From contig NC_016132.3 of NCBI RefSeq assembly GCF_000005505.3, forward strand, positions 31,944,914 through 32,008,913: a stretch of 64,000 nt of DNA, read 5' to 3'. How positions within the stretch are numbered: position 1 is the first letter of the stretch; every line of letters starts with the position of its first letter. The translations under genes were made by a program, and so were the position numbers. Source of the DNA: Brachypodium distachyon (lineage: Eukaryota; Streptophyta; Magnoliopsida; Poales; Poaceae). Under the pieces are notes generated by a model, which did not search any database, was not told the DNA's origin, and saw nothing but the letters and a program-made list of their open reading frames with translations. Below, one piece after another: positions 11,464-22,424 of the stretch.

Positions 11464-12262
11464 TTATGGCACCATATCCTTATTCCCGGATTTTTGTTGC
11501 TCTTCAAGCTGCTTTTTCAGGATCTCATCTTTGTCAGGGCATGTTCGTGAGTTGTGCGAAGCCTTCTTTTTGCATATGTTGCATGTTCTTTGTCCTTCTG
11601 GAACAGCGAGAGACAGTTTGTTGTTTTCAGCAATTTCCAGAGTTTGCTCATTCGTCACTCATGTCTGGCATTGTTCTTCCTCCTCGCCTTCTCCGCCTTG
11701 ATCATCTTCATTTTCATCATAATCTTCTACATCGTCCTCACTTTCACCATCGTCTATTTGGTCTTCATAATCCTCTTCCTCATCCGTATCCAGAAGCTGT
11801 TCGGTATCTTCTATCCCTACAACCTGTTTTGCTAACGCATTTTTGATGCATATCTTTACTTTCTCCGTCATGGTGGAAGCCCCGTACGCCTTTTGATGGG
11901 CCTCAAGGAGCTGTTTCGCCATCTGCCTCTTTTTGCATGTTCTTGCATTGTGCCCTGCTATTTTGTTGCAGTTGCTGCACAACCTTTGACCTTTGGGATT
12001 TTCATTGGCGTCGAGCTCTGGCTCAAGACGGGCACGGGCATTGGTAGGTGCAGGTGCTTCATCCTTTTTGTTCCTACTTCTTCTTTTTTGTGACTTTAGG
12101 CGGCTGTGCTTGAGCATACATGTTTTTTGCTTCTTTCACCGTATCATCCCCAGTCTGATTTGTCGTTGGAATCTCACCAGAGACAGTTGTTCCTTCGGGA
12201 TAGTCTTCTTCTATTTGATGATCTGCTTCAGTGTTTGTTTCAATCCCTTCTTCATCCTCACA
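11464..12262 (-). pseudogene. FAR1/MULE-type C-terminal region with paired zinc knuckles
   Basis: Minus-strand coding remnant with two zinc knuckles of the form CX2CX4HX4C: CSNCNKIAGHNARTC near 11985 and CNICKKKASHNSRTC near 11575. Such knuckles end FAR1/FHY3-related and Mutator-type transposases. Between them lies a long acidic tract rich in D and E (11660-11800). One TGA (about 11660) separates the two knuckle segments in the same frame. A frameshift near 12090, in an A-rich run, separates the knuckle region from an upstream segment (EEDYPEGTTVSGE) reaching about 12262. The transposase core is 1.4 kb further right, beyond a GC-rich insert, and probably belonged to the same gene. Confidence 0.7.
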
Positions 12263-12279
12263 AATTCACTTCCTTGAAA

Positions 12280-13372
12280 GCTCGCATGCCTGGGTTGAAC
12301 ATGTGGTCTGATGACATGCCTCCGTCTGCCCAGAAGGCCTCTACTTTTCAGCACCCATCCCATCCATCTCCTAGATTCCCTCCCGTGACTTTTCTTCTTC
12401 CCAATCCACCAACACAGCGCCTCTCCTCCTTCCTGACCCAACACTCGCCTCTTTCCACCTCCAATCAACGACGAGATCTCCAAGTAGAGATGGCCGACGA
12501 GAAATCCATGGAATCCGCTTGCAGCTGGCTTCGTCCTGCGTAGTAGCCACTCCACCGACGAGACCCACGGCAGCGGGACCAAGGATATTGCAATTTGGGA
12601 CAGAGCCTGGACGTGCTCTCCGTCGGCAGCGAGGAAGAAGACGAGCTACACCTGCATGGGCGCGACTCGGCATGGACTTGGACTGCGACGAGCCATGACA
12701 GCAAGCGCGGGATCGGCGTGGCCTTGGACAGCGACGAGCCGTGTGGGCTCGACGACATGCCGGAAAGCTCGACGACGGCATGCCACACGTGCGCACAGCA
12801 AGTTCGACACACATGTCGCGGCCACCTTGACGACGGCGAGCATGCTACATGGGCTGCGTGGGCTCCGTGACATGGCTCGTGGGCTCGGCCACGGTAAACG
12901 TGCTGCTCGTCGGCGTCGGAGTTTCGCTAGCGTGATGCGCTGTTCGTCGGCATGTTCGCCGACGTGCTCCTCTTCGGCCATGAATTCCGTTGCCGTGCCG
13001 GACATGTGTTGTTTTCCTTATGGTCGACACTGTCGTCGGCGTGCTCTTCATCTTCGTATGGTCTTGTTCGCTGGCGTGGAGAGACTCCCATGGCCGCTGC
13101 AATTCACCTGTAGCCAGATAGACTGTTTTGCTCGTGGATTGGCCCTTGCATGCCTGTACTGCACAACACATGGTGGGGCCGGTGTCAATTGCTCGAGAAT
13201 TCTTGATTAGACAGCAGTGGCAAAGTAGACTGATGCATCCTTGGCCTGCCCAAGTCAGACGAGCGTGCATAATGACTAAGGGCAAAATTGGTACCAATTC
13301 GTTCGGAATCAAATGGGTTGGTTTGTGTGCGAGGAGCTATGCGTCCTTCTTTCTGGATCGGAGGGAGTATTA
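12280..13372. other. GC-rich insert splitting the FAR1-like gene
   Basis: A distinctly GC-rich block sits between two AT-rich halves of the FAR1-like remnant. Open frames occur on both strands (for example 12656-13210 plus and 12845-13312 minus), but they overlap, lack recognisable motifs and look like composition effects. Its right edge carries 'ggatcggagggagta' (about 13355-13370), a single Stowaway-like terminus without a visible partner. It may be a captured gene fragment or a nested element. Confidence 0.45.
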
Positions 13373-13679
13373 AGTTACCGTAGATGAACTTTTTTTTTTA
13401 GCATAAGTGAACTGTCTGGTCTCCAAAACTGAACCGTTAAGTTTATATAATACTGTCAAGTTACTATAACTGAACTCCCATGTTTAGCACAAGAAAACTT
13501 TTCCTTTCTACATTTTACACCACAAAAAAGAGCAGCCAGGTGCACCCAAAAGTGAACTGTCAATTTCCAATAACTGAACTGCCAAGTTGATAAAGCTGAA
13601 CTTTCAAGTTCATATAACAGAACCTCCCTTTTCAATATTCAAAAGTAGATAAAAAATGGAAGTTATGTTTTTTTTCTAA

Positions 13680-15132
13680 ACTATCAGATGCAGATTGGTT
13701 GCTTTCCTCGCATGCATTTCAAAATGTGCTGAACACCAATTTGAATGAATCTACACTTTCTTCACCCATCAATGCAACACCAAATATTGGTCGAGAGCAA
13801 ATGGTTACTGACGCCGACAAATAGCGTCAGGAGTAAGTGGTACTTGTTTGACTTGTATGTAGTGTCGAACGTGATGCAGTCGCCGAAATCAGCACAGGCA
13901 GCTTTGCAACTTGCGTTTGCCCAAAAAATGTTATTTAGTCTGTTATCTTCGTCGACGTGCATGCACATCGTAGTAGAAGTTTTCATTTTCAGCTGTCATG
14001 TCATCAAAGAATTTGAAGAGTTTTTGCACATCATTTTCAGACTCCTTGCGTGCATTTTTCGCTTTCCTGCAGCACATGTGTGCACAAGAATTTTAGTTCT
14101 TTTCTACTATTAAATTCAACAATTAAATAATCATGCCAGTAGGGGTAAAACCATACATACATGTTCAACACGTCTCTATTATGGCATCCCAGCTTGTCAC
14201 GGCCACCACTCAGCCTGATAAGCAAACTCATGATGTTAATATGGTTAACATTGCTCAACTGGAGGTCTTTTATGTAGTCCTGCAAGGTTGGGTTGACTCT
14301 TTTGTGTGAATGGAGGAAAACTAGCATTAACGGACTAAGTGACAGCTGGTGGTTGTGCTTAAAGTGGATGCTTTTTACGATGCAAGCACCATCACCATTC
14401 ACCTTCACGCCCATACGAGCCTTGCACCCAATTTTTTTACTTGCCCTGCCACACTGCCGTTCACCGTCACGAACACTTGTTGTCTACCTACCGTCCCTGG
14501 TACATCGTATGTAGTGACGATACGTGTTGTGCTAACTCCTCTTCAAACCAAAGCCTTTGTGTTTGGCGTATGCATTGTAGAATTCAAAGGCTTCATCAAA
14601 CGTCCTGAAATGCTGCCCAATGACTGGTATCAGATTTTTCGGGAGCTCTGGTGCCTGCATGTTATTAGCAATATATTTCATGCGTTAGTAACGTACTTAC
14701 ACAGAGTTTTTTTTTCAGGAAACTACAGTGAACTTCCATTTTTTTTACTTAACTGAAATTACTTACGTGTGTGTAGGATCGTTGGGCTATAGGAGTATCT
14801 TTTCGAAGATCGATGGACAAGGAGGTGTGACATTTGGCTTATGCAGCAATGGATCCCTGGGAGGCATATGACTTCAAGCTTTTTTTTTGCTTGCAGTTTT
14901 CTTTTACTCGATGCCTTTTTGGAGGATGCGTCTTTGACTCTTGCTCCTTCTTGGTGTCGGACTGCATATACGTTCCGTATCTCTTTTTAATTGGCAAATG
15001 AACAGTCCTGTCGCTGTCTACGCCATTCGACGATCTTTCTGGAATGCGGTATACTGGCTCTGTGATAGTTATTTGCCCTTCACACGGAATAGGTGAGCAT
15101 GGAGTCTTAGCGGGACCAAACCAAAACAACAT
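13680..15132 (-). pseudogene. FAR1-related / Mutator-like transposase, N-terminal and core part
   Basis: Minus-strand remnant of a FAR1-family protein. This family comprises transcription factors and transposases derived from MURA. A basic N-terminal segment is at 15132-14839. The FAR1 DNA-binding domain runs about 14640-14280: FRTFDEAFEFYNAYAKHKGF, then GCKARMGVKVNGDGAC and FKHNHQLS. The MULE transposase core starts at about 14030 with NENFYYDV, then VDEDNRLNNIFWANASCKAA, DFGDCITFDTTY and FVGVSNHLLST. It fades after GEESVDSFK near 13720. Two in-frame TAG stops lie in the DNA-binding domain (about 14547 and 14490), and the second half of the core is missing. In a live element it would cut and reintegrate the transposon. 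Confidence 0.8.
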
Positions 15133-15534
15133 CTCAACTTCTTCTTGTTACACGGACGACGTGGCTGTCTGCATGTGGACTGTCTCAGCAGGGAGAATAA
15201 ACTTATCTTTGTTGTTCAATGTGTTTGTATGATGCCATACCATTTGAACTTCTTCTACACCCAGCCCGCACCCTACCGGGATCTCTCTTTGCTTTTCATT
15301 TCTGTCGGGACCTCAACGTCGTGCCACACCCATCACAGGTTCAACAGCAGTTACAGGCGCATCACAAGTGATTGGAGAGCGTGGGGTCGGAGGAGGTCCC
15401 ACCACATCCGACCACATTATAAGTGGGTCCTCCACGATAGTGACTTTGCTGCGCTCCACCATATCTGCGGTATGAATAAAAAAAAGAAGTTTTGCCAATG
15501 GATTAACAAGATTTTACATCCATTTTTTGCATTC
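15133..15534. other. flank of FAR1-like remnant
   Basis: A short minus-strand frame (15498-15313) with proline-rich words could be an upstream exon of the FAR1-like gene, but nothing diagnostic is visible. The rest looks non-coding. Confidence 0.3.
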
Positions 15535-16120
15535 TAGCAGTTAATGAACTTCTCATTCTTCAACATATGAACTCCCAAAAAAAGGACATGTGAACTTCTA
15601 GACATGAAATAGGTAACTCCTACCATGCGAGAACATGTGAACTCCCATAAAAGGAAATGCGAACTTCTGTTAAGCAAGAAAATATGGGAAACAAGAATTT
15701 TGGTCAGAAAAATTTGACAATCCAGATTAACAAGGATGGTACACCCATTTTTTTGCAGCCTACCAGTTAGTGAACTTCCCAGTCTGCACATGTGAACTCC
15801 CACAAAAGGACATGTGAATTTCTGTTAAGCTGGAAAATATGGGAAACAAGATTTTTGGCTAGAAAGTTTTCCCAATCCAGATTAACAAGACTACCACACC
15901 CCATTTTTTGCAGCCTACCAGTTAGTGAACTTCCCAATCTGCACATGTGAACTCTCATAAAAGGACATGTGAACTTCTATTAACCAGGAAAATATGGGAA
16001 AATGGATTTTTGGCGAGAAAGTTTTGCCAATCCAGATTAACAAGACTACACCAGTTTTTTTGCAGCCTACCAGTTAGTGAACTTCTCAATCTGCCATATG
16101 TGAACTCCCATAGAAAGAGC
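15535..16120. repeat. 152-155 bp tandem repeat
   Basis: Tandem units of about 152-155 bp share 'gcagcctaccagttagtgaa' at about 15755, 15910 and 16062. A more diverged partial unit starts at about 15535. Each unit contains two or three TGAACTTCC/TGAACTCCC motifs and a 'ccagattaacaag' stretch. This is the clearest case of the local motif amplified as part of a longer unit. Confidence 0.8.
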
Positions 16121-16587
16121 ATTTGAATTTCCCGACAGGAAAAAGGGAACTGCTACCATGTGAGGAAGCATCCTTGCCAGCACCGAAGAAGAAGGTGGTA
16201 GCCGCAGCGTCGGGGGAGGTAGCGCGCGATTCCTTCGTGGGCGCCCTCGCGTCGGCCTCCGCCGTCGCTCGCTCGCCCGCGCCGGTGGAGGTGGTAGCTG
16301 GGCGCGTCGAGGGAGGGAGCATGTGACGGCGTCGCGGGCTCCCTCGCGACGGCCTCCGCCGCCGCTCGCTCGCCCGCTCCGACCAGGTGGTTCGGTTTGA
16401 AGTTAGGTTTCTCGGGGTTCGGATCGATGCGCGCGCCGATGTAAAACAAGAATAGTTCCTACTAAAGGTTAAGTAGGAACTCTTAAGGTAGGTTCCTGTT
16501 TAGTCTTATATCGATTACAAAACACGTTCGTACAATAAAATAAAAACTAATTAGATACAAATAAAACAACGCCGGCGCGTGGCTGCA
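16121..16587. other. GC-rich duplicated stretch and spacer
   Basis: Two imperfect copies of a roughly 45-bp phrase (about 16236 and 16336, both containing 'gctcgctcgcccg') lie in a GC-rich stretch. AT-rich sequence follows. No gene is supported. Confidence 0.4.
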
Positions 16588-17209
16588 TTATGCTGCATCG
16601 TCGTCGTCGCCGGTGGTGGAGTCGGAGTCGTCGTCTGTGTGCATGACGTTGACGGCGGCCCAGTACTCCCTCACAGCCTCCCTCCCCCGCTCCACGACAG
16701 TGTGCGAACGCTTCAAGTTGAGGAGTGCGGTCTGGTACTCCCACTCCTCCCGCGCCTCCGCCGTCTCTTGGCCGCACTCGATAGCATAAGCTTCCCGCCT
16801 GGGAAGCCTGCCTCGCGACGCCCATCTGCTATCGGTTGGCTTCACAAGGATGTTGCTCGCAAGTGTCTAGGTGCTTAGACACTCCGAGGATGTGCTGGAG
16901 CTCGGGGTCATTCCCGTCATCATCGTCGTCGCTGCGCCGGCGCCGAGGCGATGATGACGGACGTGCGCATCCGCGGTGGGATGAGGACGGTATGTCGCCC
17001 TCATGCCGGGCCCGCTTTGGAGGCGGCGACCGGCCGCGAAGGCCGGCCGATCTCATCGCTGCGTCGGCTGGCGGCGGAGGCGAGGAGGGCGGCAGCACGC
17101 GCCCACGGCGGGTGGCGGATGGCGGAGCTGTGGACGGAGCACGCCCATGCCGTCCCGCCGCGCCCTCGGCCCGGTCGACGCGCTCTTTGCCCTTGTCGTC
17201 CTTGGCCAT
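16588..17209 (-). pseudogene. TE-associated hypothetical ORF (frameshifted)
   Basis: Two minus-strand frames abut and seem to be one protein split by a frameshift near 16840. The upstream part starts MAKDDKGKERVDRAEG and is rich in proline, arginine and aspartate. It runs into DPELQHILGVSKHLDTCEQ. The downstream part has a coiled-coil-like stretch (ECGQETAEAREEWEYQTALL) and an acidic tail TDDDSDSTTGDDDDAA. I do not recognise a domain. The tract composition and the setting among DNA-transposon sequence suggest a transposon accessory ORF. Function unknown. Confidence 0.45.
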
Positions 17210-17624
17210 TTTCGGTTCGAGATTGAGGAGCTAGCGATATACAGAAAGTGGGGGAAGAGGAGGGAGCTGTATAGGCGAGAGATCGATGTGAGTGTTCATC
17301 ACCAGCATCAATGTGAGTACGGAGAGATAGTAGTGGGGAGAGGAAGTGGCCGGGAAGAGGAAGAACATCAGTTAGTGGGAATGCGTGTGCACATTAATTG
17401 CGCGGGAAACAAAGAGCCATCATAACTGTCTCGTAAACAGAGTTCAAACAGTCACATGTGTTAAGGGAATGCAAAGCGTTTTCGTACCTCTGACGTTTTC
17501 TCCCGCTTGAATCGTCAGAGGAACTACATGTCAAACGTTTGCTCGCTTTGGAACTGTCAGAGATGTTTTCTTTGACGCTCCTTGTACTGACATGTCAGCT
17601 ATATCGTAGGGGTTCCGCCTCGTC

Positions 17625-17917
17625 TATAAAAGACCCCGATCGAAGCAAGTAGTTCATCACCTATGGGTAGGAATGCTCGTACACGCAGTCTCGGCCGACC
17701 GCCTCTCCGCCACGTCGAGTTGTTGCCTCGCCGTCGTCGTCGCAACTTGCATGTTGCCTCACCGGCTTCTTCCTCGTCGTCGACGGCCACTAGATCCGGA
17801 AGCTCAATGACCATGTCGAGATCTGATCGAACTCTAGCATCAGCTAGTCGTCTTTTTCGTAAGAATCCACATCTGCTCGTCGTCTCTTTCGTAAGATTAA
17901 AGAGGTATTCCAAGTAA
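17625..17917 (+). other. short ORF behind a TATA box
   Basis: A good TATA box (TATAAAAG, 17625-17632) is followed by an 84-codon arginine- and serine-rich ORF starting at 17663 (MGRNARTRSLGRPPLRHVEL). The opposite strand is also open here, so coding is doubtful. No domain is recognised. Confidence 0.3.
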
Positions 17918-18196
17918 AAAGGGACGATGAGCATTTCTTCTTCATTTCCTCAACGACCTTCCACCATCCCTTTTCATTTCCTCCTTAATCTTTTCTTTTC
18001 CTCTGCCTTCATTCTTCTTTCACAGCGCGATTTTCTTCTTCTTCCACGTGAATCTCTTCTTCCTCCTTTCGTCTTGCACAGCTTGCTTCTCTTCTTCCAC
18101 GGATCTTCTTCTTCTCCTTCCTCCTTCGTCTTTTCAGATGATCTCCTCTTCTCCATCACCTCAGCTACTCCGGCGCCGATGATCGACATTTCTATG

Positions 18197-18383
18197 TGTG
18201 CACGATCTTGTACGCAATGCAATGAAATGTACTCGATTTTGTATGCAGTGCAATGAAATGTATTCGATCTTTGTATATATGCAGTACGTGCAATATTAAT
18301 GAAATGTATTCTATCGATCTTGTTATATGCAGTACTGCAATGGAATGTAGTAGATCTTGTATGCAAAGCAATGAAAAGCTGTA
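18197..18383 (+). repeat. ~35-45 bp tandem repeat
   Basis: Four to five degenerate units contain 'gatcttgtatgcagtgcaat' followed by 'gaaatgtattc'. They lie downstream of a CT-rich stretch (17925-18180). Confidence 0.75.
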
Positions 18384-18429
18384 ATTTGTTTCTGTGCGAT
18401 ATAAATCAAAAATAAGAATTCTCGCACAA

Positions 18430-18760
18430 TAAAAGAACGTCAGCGGTCTTCTTTTTAAATCCTGAGAGTATCATCATGGATGCGTGTCACGTAAAAAAGC
18501 GTCAGCTAGAAACTCCTCTCTGATGAGTGCTGGGTGCCGGCATGACAGAGGAGGGAACGACAGGCGCTAACGTTCGTCCCTGAGAAACTCCTCTCTGATG
18601 ATTGCGGCATAAGGAGCGTCAGAAGGTGTCCGATGTCTCTGACACATCCGACGCGTCAGAAGTTCCGAAGTCATTTCTGACACTTGATTAGAGACGCGTC
18701 CGTTTTGCGTTAGTATAGTGGGTTTCCGACGAGTCAGAGATAACTAGTTCTGTATTAGTG
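18430..18760. mobile_element. CACTA-like transposon terminus
   Basis: The sequence ends ...TAGTTCTGTATTAGTG at 18760, the inverse of a CACTA start. Just inside are repeated CGTCAG/CTGACG words (18435, 18500, 18627, 18657 and neighbours; also 17480-17580), like CACTA subterminal repeats. I found no matching CACTAATACAG start elsewhere in the window, so only one end is supported. Confidence 0.5.
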
Positions 18761-20571
18761 TAAGTCATGAACGGTTTGAGAGAGTAGAATGGAAATAGTA
18801 TTTTGTTGTAACATAAACTCGCTTTAAATTTCCTGCAGGAGTTGTTTTTTTATCACATCTTAAACTTGAATCTTTCTTTAGAGTATATTGTACTAATATA
18901 AGTTGTAAAATATGAACCTTGCATTGCTTGTGATGTACTAATTTGATCGGCATATTGTTTGGAAAACTGCACGTCACTTAATTTATCGAAGACTTGCATA
19001 TTATCAGCTCGGTGGTACATTAGGTCGTTATCAAATGACCTTTGCGGATGCCTAATATGCCTGTTCACCGTAAGATACAAAAATAAATTTCCATTAAATT
19101 TATATACGGGCCGAATCAAACCAAGAGCAATCTGAACTTGTGGTAAAAAGACGGAAAACTTCCGTAACTTTTTCGCTCACAAACATACCACGGATACTGA
19201 GTACGGAGTACTATGTGGTATTTTCTGCTTTTGTTTTTCAAGTAGCTGAATGCAAGTGCGTTGCAACGGAATAACAAAATAAAATGATACATTCAAAAAC
19301 ATGCATCAAAACCTCCCTTTGCTCTTCTTTAACGATCACCAAATATCCCTTTAAAAAAAGTTTTTTCCGAAGATTGTGTCTTTATACTCTAGTCTCTCAA
19401 AATAGAACAATACACTTTCTTCTGAAAATTATATAACATCACCCGGTCAAAGAATTTTTGAGACGGAATCACTTACGTTTTTAGTTCTCTCCACTATCTC
19501 ACTTCAGCCGTTAAAATAAAGAGTCAGAAGGGCAGCAAATTTATGTTTTGATAGCTGGATGTTCGTTTATGAGTATAGACATTTGATTATTTTGTTGAGC
19601 ATGACTATTCTGATTTTCCTGGTTTTCTGAATGAGCTTATCAATATTAGATTAAACCAAGCCTAATTAATAAACTGCCAGTGCACATGTATTTTTTTTTT
19701 GCAATTATTTGCTCGAGTTGTTCGGTGGATCTGGCTTGTGGGCAGTTCAGACGACTTGACGTCGTTGGCCTCTCGACTATCTGTCTGCTCGTAGTCCTGT
19801 CTCTGCGTGTCGGTTGGAGTCAGTCCTATATGGCCGGCAAGTATTAAATGTGGCAACTTGACCGCGGATATCTGACCCAAATGGGTAGGATATGGGTCGA
19901 CGTTTACGCCCATGGATATACCTGATGGATCGTCTGATTAGTCATGGATAGGTTATGGGTATAGGTTTATACCCATGGATACCCGATAGATCGCCCAGTT
20001 AATATTTTAATTAAATAAATATTATTTTTATTATATAATATGTGGACTCTTTGATTTTTTTAACGAAATGTGGACTCTTTAATGCAATAAGGATTAACGG
20101 ATGAACCCTGTTGTAAAACGGAAGAGGGGACCAATCTTGGCCGCGCCCGGGAGACAGAGGGAACGGCCGTGGCTTCGATTCCTTGCCCGATGGGTGCCCG
20201 ATTAGGTCTCATCTTCCGACTCCCGTAGTATTTCGGCAGAGCGATCTTTTTCTCGTCAGATTCGGAGTTGTTGCCCGACTCTCGTAACGATCCCGCTGGC
20301 GATGAATTCCCTCGTGGAGTTCCAGTCCAATTCGGTGCAACTAACGGGCCAGCCGGCTTAGTAAGCCTAATATATATGCAATCATGGGGCCCACAAATTT
20401 TTTAGAAAACTTGACAAATGATGGTGAAGAGAACGGTCCGTAATTTAGACACCTACGTTGATTCACGTTCTACGAAATACCAAGCAGGCCGAGAAAACTT
20501 CTCTTTTCGAAGAAACACCTTCGTTTCTAATTCCCGTGTCGCCTCGTTTCGTCTCCCTTTGCGGCCACGCG
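18761..20571. other. intergenic, with repeat fragments, upstream of F-box gene
   Basis: No coding region is supported. At 19890-20000 words such as 'acccatggatacccgatagatcgcc' recur, which looks like a fragment of a DNA transposon. At 19254 lies 'tgcgttgcaacggaataa', a motif that also appears at 60659. The last 150 bases are GC-rich and presumably hold the F-box gene's 5' UTR. Confidence 0.4.
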
Positions 20572-22424
20572 ATGGCCTCCAGCCCCTCCCGCCGGCGCCG
20601 CCGGATCCGCCGTGGCGAAGTGGCGGTGTCGTCCCCAGACTGGGCAGATCTTCCTATCGACGCGCTGCTGTCCGTGCTCCACAAGCTGGACCCCATCGAG
20701 CTCCTTGTGGGTGGCGCGGGGCGGGTGTGCCGCTCCTGGCGCCGCGCCGCGCGTGATGAGCCCGTGCTCTGGCGCCGAATCGACATGCGCGTCCACAAAG
20801 AACATCCCTGTCGCTATGGCATAGCGAAGGAGGCCGTCCGGCGAGGGGCGGGGCGATGTGAGGCCTTCTGGGGCGAACGCGTTATCGATGACGACTTCCT
20901 CCTATTTCTCGCCGAGCGGTGAGATTTCTTTAGTTCTACCCCTCACGATGAAACATTGGGCTTGTTGGTTTGCTTGTGTTTCCCTTAATCCGCAATTAGG
21001 GTATTATAGATCATAGTCACAAGTTAGTCGCATGTGCTTTCCATCTCGTTGCTAATTTACATTTCAATGGAGTAGTTTTTATGGGGCCTGTTTTAGTTTC
21101 TAGATTGTTTTACGATCGCATTTGATAAATTTTGGTATATGCGAACGCGCTTTCATTTGCATTAAAGTAAATATAAAACGGCCTACTCTAGGAACGAAGT
21201 TTTAGAACCCTTCAAGTTCAAGTTCAAGTTCAAATATAAACACTGCCTGTGCCTGTGGAAACCAGATGGATTCCTTCATTGCTAAAAAAAAACTAAGATA
21301 TACTTTGGGAACGTTAGTGAGCCAGTCTGGTTTGACGTAGAAAATTCTTGCAGAAGAAACAGAAAAGAACCAATCCTTGTGTAAAAGAATTTTGCATTTC
21401 TTTGCTGTTTGTTTCATGCTGCCCTTATCTCTGGAATTAACATGGGCTGGTATGACTGCACCGCTTACTGGAGATTAAGTTGCAAGCTGCCAAGTGTCGA
21501 CCTGTAGTTTCATAGATGAACCTGTTGTTTATTTGCCCCAGAAAAATCTAAAATTCCCCAAAGCAAGAGTGAAAAATTGTATGCAGCATGTTTTTGGTGA
21601 TGTTATTGTATTTGGAAATGCCAAAAGCGAGAGTGCATATACAGGAATGGCTGCCACATCATGCAGTATTAAGTTCATATGTTATACACACGGTACATGA
21701 AGGCGGAAGTAGCAAACTGCCTTTTGTTCTTTGTTGTTCCTACTCCGACCTTGGATTTTATCTTGTGATATATGTTCTGTGTATAACTTTAGCTTACATT
21801 GCAGCTATGGATGTTCTCAAGTACATTCTTTTGGTAGAAATAAATGATTATAGCTTATTAACATCAAATCTCTCTGTTTCCAGGGCACCATCCCTCAAGA
21901 GCCTTCGCCTCATATCTTCAAACCACATCAGTAACGAAGGTTTCTTGGAGGCAATTAATAAGTTTCCTATGCTTGAGGAGCTTGAGATTTCGCTTTGTAA
22001 AAATGTTTTCGGAAAGGTCTATGAGGTTATTGGCATAGCATGCCCACACCTCACACATTTCAGAGTGAGCTATCCTTACTTCTATAGCATTGAGGATATC
22101 GAATACAATAAGAATGAGGAAGCTCTAGGGATTGCAACAATGTTTGTGCTACGCTCCCTTCAACTCTTTGGCTGCGAGCTCACCAACGTAGGATTGGCAA
22201 AAATCCTAGATAACTGTGCTCACTTGGAGCATCTGGACATTCGCCATTGTTTCAATATCCACATGGATACCAGTCTGCGTGCGAAGTGTGCTAGAATAAA
22301 GACATTGAAGCTTCCTTATGACTCAACTGATGACTATGAGTTTCAAATTGGAAACTCAGTTCGAACACGCTCAAGGAGAACTCGGCGAGATTATGCAGAA
22401 ATCTTAATGGAATTCCCAACTTAG
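20572..22424 (+). CDS. F-box/LRR protein, SKIP19/FBL23-like
   Basis: F-box proteins are substrate receptors of SCF (SKP1-CUL1-F-box) E3 ubiquitin ligases. Exon 1 (20572-20918) starts MASSPSRRRRRIRRGE and contains the F-box: DWADLPIDALLSVLHKLDPI and the VCRSWRRAARDEPVLWRRI end. The donor is GTGAGA at 20919. Exon 2 begins at 21884 after 'tttccag', with phases matching across a 965-bp intron. It encodes leucine-rich repeats: APSLKSLRLISSNHISNEGF, LEELEISLCKNV, LRSLQLFGCELTNVGLAKIL and LEHLDIRHC. It stops at 22424. The total is 295 residues, normal for this subfamily. I chose the second ATG of the open frame because it gives the usual short basic N-terminus before the F-box; the earlier ATG (20458) is in untypical sequence. 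An AATAAA lies at 22997. The gene looks intact; its target is unknown. Confidence 0.9.

Larger units (their letters stand above)
4200..16110 (+). repeat. dispersed TGAACTTCC-like motif array
   Basis: By eye about fifty copies of a short motif, (G)TGAAC(T)(T/C)CC, occur in this block, almost all on the plus strand. Dense clusters lie at 4210-4350, 8035-8100, 8970-9260, 10480-11240, 13385-13620 and 15540-16110. They sit in the non-coding stretches between the broken genes, and I do not see comparable density outside. The array marks the block as one repeat-derived unit. Confidence 0.7.

Noticed and set aside
12371..13312. several overlapping ORFs on both strands
   Set aside because: GC-rich composition keeps all frames open; no domain recognised.
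17927..18256. plus-strand ORF rich in Ser/Phe/Leu
   Set aside because: CT-rich low-complexity stretch; no domain.
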